A stretch of 64,000 nt of DNA from Melioribacteraceae bacterium. Lineage in GTDB: Bacteria; Bacteroidota; Ignavibacteria; Ignavibacteriales; Melioribacteraceae. The notes beneath the pieces were generated by a model, which ran no database searches, was not told where the DNA came from, and saw only the letters and a list, made by a program, of their open reading frames with translations. How positions within the stretch are numbered: position 1 is the stretch's first letter; each line of letters begins with the position of its first letter. Both the position numbers and the translations under genes were made by a program. Shown here piece after piece: positions 1-9,375 of the stretch. Location: the NCBI GenBank assembly GCA_021647785.1, contig JAKIUC010000002.1:106769-170768 (forward strand). The letters run 5' to 3'.

Positions 1-1861
1 AGCCGAACGCGGCTTAATTAAAGATAGAAATGGTGAACTTTTAGCATATACAAAGGATGATGTCTCCTTATTTGTTGATACGAGAATGACCAACAAAAAA
101 GAGAAAGGAATAATTGCTAAACGATTTGCAGCACAATTTGGAAAATCAGAAAAACATTATTTAAAAAAATTGAATAGCGCTTCTAAAAATATCTGTCTCG
201 AAAAGAAAGCTTCGCAAGGTGATGTGCTTAGTTTATCCGATTTTATTGCAAGCGGGTATTTTCAGGTTGAGGATTATTCGAGGGTATATCCCTACGGCAG
301 CCTTGCATCGCACATACTTGGCTATGTTGATATAAATTTAGTTGGTGGTAATGGAATAGAAAAACAATTCAATAAAAATTTAACTGGTGTTGATGGATAC
401 AAATATATTGAGCGAGATGTACAGGGCAGAATTGTAACAGTTAACCAAGAATTCTCGGTTAAGCCAGCAGCAGGAAATAATGTAGAATTAACAATAGATA
501 AAAATCTACAAAGAATTCTTGAAGAAGAATTATACCAAGGATTAAAAAAATACAAAGGTAAATCGGCTATGGGTATTATAATGAATCCTAATAGCGGAGA
601 AGTACTTGCGTGGTCTAATCAACCAGATTACGACCCAACCCATGTTCCAGAAGATTCTGTAGTACGGCGCAACCGAGCCTTAACTGATATGTATGAACCA
701 GGTTCAACAATAAAACCTTTAATTATGTCAATCCTTTTGGAAGAAGAACTAACCTATGAAAAAGAAGTAACAAATACTGAGAATGGTAAATACAAAGTAA
801 AAGGTGTAACAATTCGTGATACTCATAAATATGAAAAGTTAAATTCAACAGATATTATTATCCATTCAAGCAATGTTGGTATTGCAAAACTAAGTGATAG
901 AATTAATGATAATATTTTTTACAGATATTTAAGAGATTACGGTTTTGGAAATATAACTTCTATTAATATACCAGGCGAAATTGCCGGACAATTAAAAAAG
1001 CCAAAGTACTATTCAAAAATTTCTAAAAATTTCATTTCCTTTGGATATGAAATTGGGGTAACTCCAATTCAGCTATTAACTGCTTATTGTGCTTTGGTTA
1101 ATGGGGGCAATTTACTACAACCGTATATTGTTAAATCTGTGCGTGATGCTGATGGTAATTATATCGAAGAATTTTCATCCAAAAAAATACGCAAAGTCAT
1201 TTCAAAAAGAACTTCCAAAAGAGTTATTGAAATGATGAAAGGTGCAGTATCTGATGGTACTGGAAGCGAAGCGATTCTGCAAAATGTAACGGTTGCCGGA
1301 AAGACCGGAACAACGCAAAGACTTATTAATAAAAAGTATTCAAGTTCAGATTACAATGCTTCGTTCGTAGGATTTTTCCCAGCGGATAATCCTAAGTATA
1401 TCTCTTTAATCATTGTTAAGTCACCGCAAATTGGAAAATATGGTGGAAGAGTTGCTGCTCCAATATTTAAAAAAATAGCAGAGCGTATTGTCGATTCAGA
1501 TAAAAATATTTTTGATAACAAGAAGAATGAAAAGACGATTGATAATCCCCAATATGCTGCTGGTGATGAAGCTAATCAAGAAATATTTATTACTTCAAAT
1601 TTACCAAATCAGAATATGGATAATAGGATTGAACGAAAAATTGAATACTCTGGAAATAGATCAACAATGCCAAATCTCTATAACTACACAAAGCGAGATG
1701 CAATTAAATTGATGAATGATTTAGGAATTAAATATAAAATAGTAGGAAGTGGAAATGTTATTTGGCAAAGTGCAGTGCCAGGAACAAGTCTTGAAAATAT
1801 TACTGAGTGTGAAATTAAATGTCAACTATCAAATACAAATAGCAGGTTACGAATTAACTAA
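1..1861 (+). CDS. ftsI: Penicillin-binding protein FtsI/PBP2-type (5' partial), with C-terminal PASTA domain
   Basis: Septal peptidoglycan transpeptidase of the divisome, acting in the periplasm. The reading frame is open from base 2, and the residues before the first ATG (base 86) read AERGLIKDRNGELLAYTKDD. This is the conserved start of the PBP dimerisation domain, so the gene begins outside the window and the ATG at 86 is internal. The transpeptidase motifs are visible in order: STIK with the catalytic serine (near base 704), SSN in 'IIHSSNVGIAK', and KTG in 'VAGKTGTTQ'. One PASTA domain occupies about the last 60 residues ('MPNLYNYTKRDAIKLM'), as in SpoVD/PBP2x-like members. The stop overlaps the murE ATG by one base (TAATG). 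It is the first visible gene of the dcw operon. Confidence 0.95.
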   Translation, partial: AERGLIKDRNGELLAYTKDDVSLFVDTRMTNKKEKGIIAKRFAAQFGKSEKHYLKKLNSASKNICLEKKASQGDVLSLSDFIASGYFQVEDYSRVYPYGSLASHILGYVDINLVGGNGIEKQFNKNLTGVDGYKYIERDVQGRIVTVNQEFSVKPAAGNNVELTIDKNLQRILEEELYQGLKKYKGKSAMGIIMNPNSGEVLAWSNQPDYDPTHVPEDSVVRRNRALTDMYEPGSTIKPLIMSILLEEELTYEKEVTNTENGKYKVKGVTIRDTHKYEKLNSTDIIIHSSNVGIAKLSDRINDNIFYRYLRDYGFGNITSINIPGEIAGQLKKPKYYSKISKNFISFGYEIGVTPIQLLTAYCALVNGGNLLQPYIVKSVRDADGNYIEEFSSKKIRKVISKRTSKRVIEMMKGAVSDGTGSEAILQNVTVAGKTGTTQRLINKKYSSSDYNASFVGFFPADNPKYISLIIVKSPQIGKYGGRVAAPIFKKIAERIVDSDKNIFDNKKNEKTIDNPQYAAGDEANQEIFITSNLPNQNMDNRIERKIEYSGNRSTMPNLYNYTKRDAIKLMNDLGIKYKIVGSGNVIWQSAVPGTSLENITECEIKCQLSNTNSRLRIN

Positions 1862-3336
1862 TGAAATTAGATAAGCTCATTCAAAATATCGAAGTTGTTT
1901 CTATAATTGGTAATCCTGAAACTATGGAAATTAATAATATTACGAATAATTCCAAAGAAGTAAACAGTGGAAGTTTGTTTGTGGCTGTTAAAGGATTTTC
2001 TGTTGATGGACACAAATTTATTACGAACGCTATTAGTAACGGAGCTATTGCAGTTGTTGTTGATAATGAAGATGCGTTACCTGTGGAATTATTTATTCAA
2101 AACAATGTTGTACGTATTGTTGTTAAAGAGAGTAGAAAAACCCTTGCCGATTTATCGTGCGAGTTTTTTGGACATCCATCGAAACAACTAAAATTGGTTG
2201 GTATCACTGGCTCAAATGGAAAGACAACTACATCATTTTACGTAAAAAATTTATTTGAAACCGCAGGATATAAAACTGGCTTGCTTGGTACAATCTCAAA
2301 TATTGTTGGAAAGAAGGAAGATGATTCATCTTTAACAACCCCTGAAAGTAATACTATAAATAAATATTTAAGAAATATGGTTGATGAGGGAATTACACAT
2401 TGTGTGATGGAAGTCTCTTCGCACTCTTTATCCCTTGATAGAGTAAGGGGTTTAAGTTTTGATTATGCATTATTTACAAATATTACTTCTGACCATTTAG
2501 ATTTTCATTCCAATTTTGAAAACTATTTGAATGCTAAGAAAATACTTTTTGATAACCTTGATACTACTGCAAAAGTAATTTATAATAATGATGATGAGAG
2601 CAGCAGTTTGCTTTTGGCTGATTGTACAAATAGCTCAGACTCTTATGGCAAAGGGACTTCCTCTGATTTTATAATTGAAAATATTTTTTTTAACATGGAT
2701 GGAACTTCCTTTGAGCTTATAAATAATGAATTAGAATTAAAATTTAAGACAAGTTTAATTGGTGAGTTTAATGCTTACAATGCTGCAAGTGCTGCTATTA
2801 TTGGAGTAAATGAAAATTATAGCAATGAAATAATTATTAGAGGGATTAATACAACACCACAAGTCCCCGGAAGATTTGAAGTTGTTGGTGATGGTGACAA
2901 AAAAGTTGTTGTTGATTATTCCCACACAGCAGATAGTTTAGAGAAAGCATTGCAGGCAATTCAGAGTATTGTTGATGGTGAAAAATCAATCCATACTGTA
3001 TTTGGGTGTGGCGGCAATAGAGATAAAACTAAACGACCAATTATGGGTGAAATTGCAGATAAGCTAAGTGATGAAATATATGTAACATCCGATAATCCAA
3101 GATTTGAAAATCCTCGTGAAATTCTTAATGAAATCTTGATTGGAATTAAAAGAGAAAACCCCAATGTGATTGAAGATAGGGAAGAAGCAATAAAAAGTGC
3201 GATTTGTAATTCTGAAAAGAATGCTGTTATTCTCATTGCTGGTAAGGGTCATGAGGATTATCAAATAATTAATGGAGTGAAGCACCACTTCTCTGATAAG
3301 GAAATGGCAATTAAATATTTGGAGAATTGCGATTGA
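1861..3336 (+). CDS. murE: UDP-N-acetylmuramoyl-L-alanyl-D-glutamate--2,6-diaminopimelate ligase
   Basis: Cytoplasmic Mur ligase adding the third stem-peptide residue in peptidoglycan synthesis. At 491 residues it has normal family length. The ATP-binding loop reads GITGSNGKTTTSF. The specificity loop is SDNPRFENP; the DNPR form is the established signature for meso-diaminopimelate rather than lysine, so the organism should have DAP-type peptidoglycan. The ATG overlaps the ftsI stop by one base and the gene runs into murF with a 4-base TTGA overlap, so translation is probably coupled. Confidence 0.97.
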   Translation: MKLDKLIQNIEVVSIIGNPETMEINNITNNSKEVNSGSLFVAVKGFSVDGHKFITNAISNGAIAVVVDNEDALPVELFIQNNVVRIVVKESRKTLADLSCEFFGHPSKQLKLVGITGSNGKTTTSFYVKNLFETAGYKTGLLGTISNIVGKKEDDSSLTTPESNTINKYLRNMVDEGITHCVMEVSSHSLSLDRVRGLSFDYALFTNITSDHLDFHSNFENYLNAKKILFDNLDTTAKVIYNNDDESSSLLLADCTNSSDSYGKGTSSDFIIENIFFNMDGTSFELINNELELKFKTSLIGEFNAYNAASAAIIGVNENYSNEIIIRGINTTPQVPGRFEVVGDGDKKVVVDYSHTADSLEKALQAIQSIVDGEKSIHTVFGCGGNRDKTKRPIMGEIADKLSDEIYVTSDNPRFENPREILNEILIGIKRENPNVIEDREEAIKSAICNSEKNAVILIAGKGHEDYQIINGVKHHFSDKEMAIKYLENCD

Positions 3337-4712
3337 CAATTAACTTAACTGACATATTTAATCTAAAGGATTCTGTTATATATAATCCGGATAACTTCAA
3401 ATCAGTTTCTAAGGTATCAATTGATAGCCGAACTATGAAGAAGAATTCTCTATACGTAGCATTGAAAGGGAATAGATATGATGGACACAATTTTGTTGAT
3501 GATGCTATTGCAAAAGGTGCTTCTTCAATTATGATTAATAGAAACAGACTTAAAAACTTCAAAGATGTTGATTGTACTATTATTACAGTACCAAACACTA
3601 CTTATGCTTATGGTGAGTTAGCTTCTGCATACAGAAGAAAGTTTAAAGGTGAAGTTATTTCAATAACTGGAAGCAACGGTAAAACAACAACTAAAGAGAT
3701 ATTGGCTACAATTTTAAGTGAGAAATATAAAACGCAAAAGACCGAAGCCAATAATAATAACCATATTGGAATTCCTAAAACAATTTTGGCAACAAAAAGA
3801 ACAACAGAAAAATTAGTGTTAGAGCATGGTACAAATCACTTTGATGAAATAAAATATACAGCAAATATTGCGAAACCAGATTATGCAATAATTACTAATG
3901 TTGGGGATTCACACCTTGAATATTTAATTGACAGAGATGGAGTCTTTAAAGAGAAAAATGCTCTCTTTGCTGAAACTCTAAAAAATGGTGGAACAATTTT
4001 CGTAAACAATGATGACCCAATAATTAAATACGAAACTCGTTCAGTAAAAAGAAAAATTACATTTGGTTTTAAAGGCAAGCCCAATATTAAAGGTAGGTTG
4101 AATGGATTTACTTCTGAAGGACGAACTAAACTTTCTGTAGAGTATTCAAGCAAAAAAATAGCTGCTGAACTTCCACTTTATGGAATTTCAAATGCTAAGA
4201 ATACCCTTGCCTCTGTTGGTGTTGCAATGCACTTGGGTGTTCCATCAGGAAAAATTAAGAGTGGAATAAATAAAGTTAAACAAGTTAAAGGAAGGCTTTA
4301 TGTAGAGCAGTTCACTAACCTAACTTTAATTGATGATACATATAATTCTAATCCGGCATCTATGGAAGCTGCAATTGATTTACTTAAAAGAATTAAAACT
4401 CATTCTACAAAAACATTGATAATTGGGGATATGTTTGAGCTTGGTGCAGATGCGGAGTTAATCCACGCAAAACTTTCGCAGCTAATTTTAGGCAGCAAAA
4501 TACAAAATATTTTCATGCACGGAAAATTGATGGAGAATTTATCTAATGCACTTCAGAACAAAAAAGTAAATTCAAAACACTTTGCAACAAGAAGATTACT
4601 TAAAGTTTTTATAGATGAAAATAATTTTGACAACCAAATTATTTTAATTAAGGGATCGCGAGGAATGCAGATGGAAGAATTTGTAGAACAAATAAGGAGC
4701 AAAGCAAAATAA
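3333..4712 (+). CDS. murF: UDP-N-acetylmuramoyl-tripeptide--D-alanyl-D-alanine ligase
   Basis: Adds D-Ala-D-Ala to the UDP-MurNAc-tripeptide in the cytoplasm. The ATP loop is SITGSNGKTTTKEI and the substrate region 'LIDDTYNSNPASM' is typical of MurF. There is no ATG start. Two in-frame TTG codons lie at 3327 and 3333. GGAG at 3321-3324 is only 2 bases from the first but 8 bases from the second, so I prefer 3333, which also gives a TTGA overlap with the murE stop. The 3' end overlaps mraY by one base (TAATG). Confidence 0.95.
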   Translation: MTINLTDIFNLKDSVIYNPDNFKSVSKVSIDSRTMKKNSLYVALKGNRYDGHNFVDDAIAKGASSIMINRNRLKNFKDVDCTIITVPNTTYAYGELASAYRRKFKGEVISITGSNGKTTTKEILATILSEKYKTQKTEANNNNHIGIPKTILATKRTTEKLVLEHGTNHFDEIKYTANIAKPDYAIITNVGDSHLEYLIDRDGVFKEKNALFAETLKNGGTIFVNNDDPIIKYETRSVKRKITFGFKGKPNIKGRLNGFTSEGRTKLSVEYSSKKIAAELPLYGISNAKNTLASVGVAMHLGVPSGKIKSGINKVKQVKGRLYVEQFTNLTLIDDTYNSNPASMEAAIDLLKRIKTHSTKTLIIGDMFELGADAELIHAKLSQLILGSKIQNIFMHGKLMENLSNALQNKKVNSKHFATRRLLKVFIDENNFDNQIILIKGSRGMQMEEFVEQIRSKAK

Positions 4713-5821
4713 TGTTTTATTACTTGTTTGATTATATAAATAGTCTGTTCGACATACCTGGATTGGGGATGTTTAAGTATTTATCTTTTCGCTCTGCTAT
4801 CTCTGCCATTACTGCACTTAGCATTGCATTCTATCTCGGACCAAAGATTATTAAGAAGTTAGAAAAACTTCAAATTGGAGAGACAATCCGTGATGATGGT
4901 CCGCAAATACAAAAACAGAAAGCTGGCACACCAACAATGGGTGGAGTAATTATAATATTCTCGATAGTTATACCTGTTCTTTTGTGGAGTGATATTGGCA
5001 GCACCTATATTCTCCTTTCACTTTTCGGCTTGCTATTCTTGGGGTTTGTAGGTTTTGTTGATGATTATTTAAAAGTAGTGAAGAAGTATTCTAAAGGATT
5101 AATTGCACGATACAAATTGTTAGGACAAATATTTGTTGGTCTAATAGTTGGGTCGGCAATTTATTTTCTTCCGGAATTTGCGGAATACAATACACAAACT
5201 ACTCTGCCATTTTTTAAAAATTTAAATTGGGATTTTCAATACTTATATATTCCTGTTGTGATATTTATAATTACAGCTACATCAAATGCCGTAAATCTCA
5301 CTGATGGCTTGGATGGATTGGCGATGGGAACTATCACCTTTGTAATGTTAGCACTTGCAGTGATGAGTTATGTATCGGGAAATGTAATTTGGTCTGATTA
5401 CCTAAACATAGTCTATTTGCCAGGTTCCGGAGAATTAACAGTATTTATTGCTGCAATTATTGGTGCTGGGCTTGGATTTTTATGGTTCAATTTTTATCCA
5501 GCCCAAGTATTTATGGGGGATACCGGCTCACTTGCACTCGGAGGTGTTTTCGGTATTATTGCAATACTTGTAAAGAAAGAATTACTACTTCCACTTCTCG
5601 GAGGAATCTTTTTCATTGAAACTCTTTCTGTAATTCTTCAAAGAGCATATTTTAAATACACAAAGAAGAGATACGGTGAGGGGAAAAGAATATTTAAAAT
5701 GTCACCGATCCACCACCATTACGAGTTGTTAGGATGGGCTGAACCAAAGATTGTAATGCGTTTTTATATAATCACAATAATTTTAGTAATAATTAGTCTG
5801 GCTTCATTTAAGGTACGATGA
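4712..5821 (+). CDS. mraY: Phospho-N-acetylmuramoyl-pentapeptide-transferase
   Basis: Integral inner-membrane enzyme that transfers phospho-MurNAc-pentapeptide to undecaprenyl phosphate, making lipid I. The 369-residue length is typical, with about ten hydrophobic helices. Family signatures are present: 'VDDYLKVVKKYSKGL' with the catalytic aspartates, 'NAVNLTDGLDGLA', and 'MSPIHHHYELLGW' with the histidine cluster. It overlaps murD by 4 bases (ATGA). Confidence 0.97.
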   Translation: MFYYLFDYINSLFDIPGLGMFKYLSFRSAISAITALSIAFYLGPKIIKKLEKLQIGETIRDDGPQIQKQKAGTPTMGGVIIIFSIVIPVLLWSDIGSTYILLSLFGLLFLGFVGFVDDYLKVVKKYSKGLIARYKLLGQIFVGLIVGSAIYFLPEFAEYNTQTTLPFFKNLNWDFQYLYIPVVIFIITATSNAVNLTDGLDGLAMGTITFVMLALAVMSYVSGNVIWSDYLNIVYLPGSGELTVFIAAIIGAGLGFLWFNFYPAQVFMGDTGSLALGGVFGIIAILVKKELLLPLLGGIFFIETLSVILQRAYFKYTKKRYGEGKRIFKMSPIHHHYELLGWAEPKIVMRFYIITIILVIISLASFKVR

Positions 5822-7161
5822 GAAATATTAAAGATAAACATATTACCATTTTGGGTGCTGTACGTAGCGGAATTGCTGCGGCTAAGCTGGCAAAGAAGAT
5901 GGGAGCAATTCCATTTGTGAGTGATTATTCTAATAAACTAAGTAACATCCAAGAATTGGATGCGAATGAAATTAAATATGAACTTGGCGGGCATACTGAT
6001 AAAGTATTTGACTGTGAATTTATAGTAACCAGTCCTGGCGTGCATTCTGATGCTTCAGTAATTGTTGATGCAAAAAAACAAGACATTAAAATTATTAGTG
6101 AAATAGAATTTGCATCGTGGTTTTGCAAAGGGAGTATAATTGCAATAACAGGTAGTAATGGAAAAACAACTACTACTTCATTATGCACTCATTTACTAAA
6201 CAACTCCGGAGTTAAAGCATACTCAGCTGGAAATATTGGTAATGCTTTTTCGGAAATTGCATTGGATGTTGAGGAAGATGAATTTGTTGCTCTCGAAGTT
6301 TCCAGTTTCCAATTAGATTTTATTGATTCATTCAAGCCAAAATATACAGTAATATTGAACATAACTCCTGACCATCTTGATAGGTATGAAAATGATTTTC
6401 AAAAATATACAGCTTCAAAGATGAGAATATTTGAAAATCAAACAGATAGTGATTATTTAATAATTAATGAAGATGATGAATATTTATCAAATAGAGAACA
6501 TCAAAAAATTATGAAGTATGGATTTTCACTTACTCCAATGAATAATAGTGGATGCTATATTAAAGATGAGAATTTTGTTTATAGAAATGAAGAAAGTGAA
6601 GAAATAATTTGCTCTACTAATTCATTGAAAGTAAAGGGTGAGCATAATAAGTATAATGCTATGGCAACAATAAATCTTGCAAAAATAATTGGAATTGAAA
6701 ATAATAAGATTGAGGAATCGTTGAAATCATTTGCTGGAGTTGAGCATAGGCTTGAGTCTGTTAGAGAAATTAATGGAATTGAATTTGTAAATGATTCCAA
6801 AGCAACAAATGTAGATTCTGTTTGGTATGCTCTCAGAAGTTTTAATAATCCGCTAAGATTAATTCTGGGCGGTAAAGATAAAGGGAATGATTACAGCAGT
6901 ATTGTTGAGCAAGTTAAAAATAATGTTAAAAAAATATATGCCATTGGTTCTTCTGCTGAAAAAATTATCAGTTACTTCGTTTCAATGGTGGAAGTTGAAA
7001 AAATGGAAACTCTCGAAGGCACAGTATTAAAGGCGTATCAAGAAGCTAACGCTGGGGATGTAGTACTCCTCTCGCCTGCGTGTGCTAGTTTTGATATGTT
7101 TGATAGCTATGAGCATAGAGGAAAAATATTTAAACAATCAGTGATGAAATTAGAAGAATGA
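5818..7161 (+). CDS. murD: UDP-N-acetylmuramoylalanine--D-glutamate ligase
   Basis: Mur ligase adding D-glutamate, cytoplasmic. The P-loop is AITGSNGKTTTTSL. Other supporting motifs are 'LEVSSFQLDF', 'NITPDHLDRY', 'NDSKATNVDS' and the C-terminal 'LSPACASFDMFDSYEHRG', all characteristic of MurD. The 447-residue length is normal. ATGA overlaps with both mraY and ftsW imply coupled translation. Confidence 0.97.
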   Translation: MRNIKDKHITILGAVRSGIAAAKLAKKMGAIPFVSDYSNKLSNIQELDANEIKYELGGHTDKVFDCEFIVTSPGVHSDASVIVDAKKQDIKIISEIEFASWFCKGSIIAITGSNGKTTTTSLCTHLLNNSGVKAYSAGNIGNAFSEIALDVEEDEFVALEVSSFQLDFIDSFKPKYTVILNITPDHLDRYENDFQKYTASKMRIFENQTDSDYLIINEDDEYLSNREHQKIMKYGFSLTPMNNSGCYIKDENFVYRNEESEEIICSTNSLKVKGEHNKYNAMATINLAKIIGIENNKIEESLKSFAGVEHRLESVREINGIEFVNDSKATNVDSVWYALRSFNNPLRLILGGKDKGNDYSSIVEQVKNNVKKIYAIGSSAEKIISYFVSMVEVEKMETLEGTVLKAYQEANAGDVVLLSPACASFDMFDSYEHRGKIFKQSVMKLEE

Positions 7162-8270
7162 AAATCTTAGTTAGAATATTGATATCAATTGTGTTGTCAC
7201 TTATGGTGCTTGGTGCGGTGCTTGTCTTTACTGCAAGTAGTACTTATAGTGAAATTCGATTTGATAATATTTATTTCTTATTCAAATCTCACATTGGAAA
7301 GATGGTGTTAGCACTACTGATTGGAATTACTTTTTCGATTATTCCTTATCAATACTACAGAAAGTATAGTAAGCAAGTTCTTATTGGAGTGATAGTAATT
7401 CTGATTCTCACTCTTATTTTTGCTCCTAAATTTAAAGGTGCAGCTCGGTGGATTGATTTAGGAATATTTCAATTTCAACCATCGGAATTAGCAAAGTTAG
7501 TTTTGTTTATGCATCTCGCTGGTATGATTGAACGGAAAGGTAAACTAATTGAAGATTTCAAAAATGGATTTAAATTTACACTGATATCGATTTTCACTGT
7601 TGCTGGCTTAGTTGTAATTCAACCAAATTTAAGTACAGCAATGATAATTGTTTTTACAAGTTTTACACTACTATATATAGGAGGAAGTAGATTTAAACAT
7701 ATTGCTGCTACACTTGGAATTGCAAGCATAGCTGGTGCTGGGTTGATGATGTTGTTTACACATTCACGCCAACGTATATTAGGGTATCTGGAAAGTTTTA
7801 GTGGAAATAGTGAAGCAAACATCCAAGTTCTGCAAGCCAAAATTGGACTTGGTAGTGGTGGTGTTTTTGGTATTGGCGTTGGTCAGAGTAGGCAAAGCGA
7901 TTTGTTTTTACCAGAAGCGTATGGGGATTTTATCTTCTCAATTCTCGGTGAGCAATTCGGGTTGATAGGTACGTCAGTAGTACTTGCTCTATTTTTTGCA
8001 CTCTTTGTTGTAGGTGTAATAATAGCAAAAAAATCAGATAATCAATATGGACAGCTTTTAGGATTTGCGATTTCATTTAACATAATATTAAGTGCATTCA
8101 TTAATGCTGGTGTTGTTACTGGCTTAATGCCTACTACAGGTATCACACTTCCATTTATTAGTTTTGGAGGAACTTCAATTATTATCTTTAGTGCATCAAT
8201 AGGGATATTGATAAATATTGCTAATCAGGGCAACAGGAAAAAATCATTAAGGCTTAGTGAAATTGAATAA
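7158..8270 (+). CDS. ftsW: Lipid II polymerase/divisome protein FtsW (SEDS family)
   Basis: SEDS-family membrane glycosyltransferase that works with FtsI at the septum. It has 370 residues with about ten membrane segments. The sequence shows SEDS signatures such as 'FQFQPSELAKLVLFMHLA', 'QPNLSTAM' and the C-terminal 'MPTTGITLPFISFGGTSI'. Its position between murD and murG identifies it as FtsW rather than RodA. It starts at ATG overlapping the murD stop (ATGA). Confidence 0.95.
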   Translation: MKILVRILISIVLSLMVLGAVLVFTASSTYSEIRFDNIYFLFKSHIGKMVLALLIGITFSIIPYQYYRKYSKQVLIGVIVILILTLIFAPKFKGAARWIDLGIFQFQPSELAKLVLFMHLAGMIERKGKLIEDFKNGFKFTLISIFTVAGLVVIQPNLSTAMIIVFTSFTLLYIGGSRFKHIAATLGIASIAGAGLMMLFTHSRQRILGYLESFSGNSEANIQVLQAKIGLGSGGVFGIGVGQSRQSDLFLPEAYGDFIFSILGEQFGLIGTSVVLALFFALFVVGVIIAKKSDNQYGQLLGFAISFNIILSAFINAGVVTGLMPTTGITLPFISFGGTSIIIFSASIGILINIANQGNRKKSLRLSEIE

Positions 8271-9366
8271 CAGTACAATTAAATATCGTTATTTATTTGC
8301 AGGTGGCGGAACTGGTGGACATTTATATCCCGCAATAGCAGTAGCACAAAGGATTAGGGAGTTGCAGCCAAATTCTGATATTCTTTTTATAGGCACAAAA
8401 AATAAAATTGAATCGAGAGTTGTTCCGAATCTTGGTTTTAGGTTTAAGTCAATAATTATAAGTGGATTTAACAGGCAACTAAATATGAAGAATATTTTGT
8501 TTCCATTTAAACTTGTAATAGGAATGATTCAATCACTTCTTATCAACATTAAATTTAAACCACTTGTTGCAATTGGAACGGGGGCTTATGTTTCTGGTCC
8601 CGCTATATGGGGTGCAACTTTTATGGGTGCAAAAGCTGTATTGTTAGAGCAGAACAGTTATCCAGGACTTACAAATAGATTATTAGAAAAGCGGGCAAGA
8701 AAAATATTTTTAAGTTTTGAAGAATCCAAAAAGTATTTTAGGAATGCTTCTAAATTGGAGGTCTCAGGGAACCCTATTAGAGTTGATATAACATTAAGCA
8801 ATAAAGAAGAGGCAAAGAGAAGTTTTGGTTTAGATGCTATTAAGAAAACCCTTGTTATTATTGGTGGAAGTCTCGGTGCTAAATCTATTAATGAAGCTCT
8901 TAAAAATAATGTTGAAAACCTAACTGCACTTGGTATTGAAGTTCTCTGGCAGACTGGTGAACTCTATTATAATACATACTCTTCAATAGAAAATGAAAAT
9001 ATTAAAATTGTGAAATATTTCGATGACATTGCTAAAGCATATTCTGCTGCTGATTTATTAATTGCAAGAGCAGGTGCAACTACAATTGCAGAAGTTGCTC
9101 AGATTAGTATTCCTGTAATATTTGTTCCATCTCCCAATGTTGCAGCTAATCATCAATATAAAAATGCGAAAGTACTGGTGGATGCAGAAGCAGCTGAATT
9201 GATTGAGGATAGAGAGTTAAATGAAAAACTTGTAGATGTAGTTAAAGATATAATATTTGATAATACTAAATTAGATAAGTTAAAATTAAGTATAAAAAAA
9301 TTTGCAAAACCAGATGCAATTAAAACTATTTCAAATGAGATTATTAAAATGGCGAGTACTATTTAA
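8257..9366 (+). CDS. murG: UDP-N-acetylglucosamine--undecaprenyl-pyrophosphoryl-MurNAc-pentapeptide GlcNAc transferase
   Basis: Membrane-associated GT-B glycosyltransferase converting lipid I to lipid II. The N-terminal loop 'FAGGGTGGHLYPAIAVA' and the C-terminal donor site 'DLLIARAGATTIAEVA' with 'NHQYKNA' are diagnostic. The start is a GTG at 8257 overlapping ftsW by 14 bases; an in-frame TTG at 8263 lies at better spacing from the upstream AAGG (8249-8252) and is a real alternative. Confidence 0.96.
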   Translation: MKLNNSTIKYRYLFAGGGTGGHLYPAIAVAQRIRELQPNSDILFIGTKNKIESRVVPNLGFRFKSIIISGFNRQLNMKNILFPFKLVIGMIQSLLINIKFKPLVAIGTGAYVSGPAIWGATFMGAKAVLLEQNSYPGLTNRLLEKRARKIFLSFEESKKYFRNASKLEVSGNPIRVDITLSNKEEAKRSFGLDAIKKTLVIIGGSLGAKSINEALKNNVENLTALGIEVLWQTGELYYNTYSSIENENIKIVKYFDDIAKAYSAADLLIARAGATTIAEVAQISIPVIFVPSPNVAANHQYKNAKVLVDAEAAELIEDRELNEKLVDVVKDIIFDNTKLDKLKLSIKKFAKPDAIKTISNEIIKMASTI

Positions 9367-9375
9367 GGAATAGAA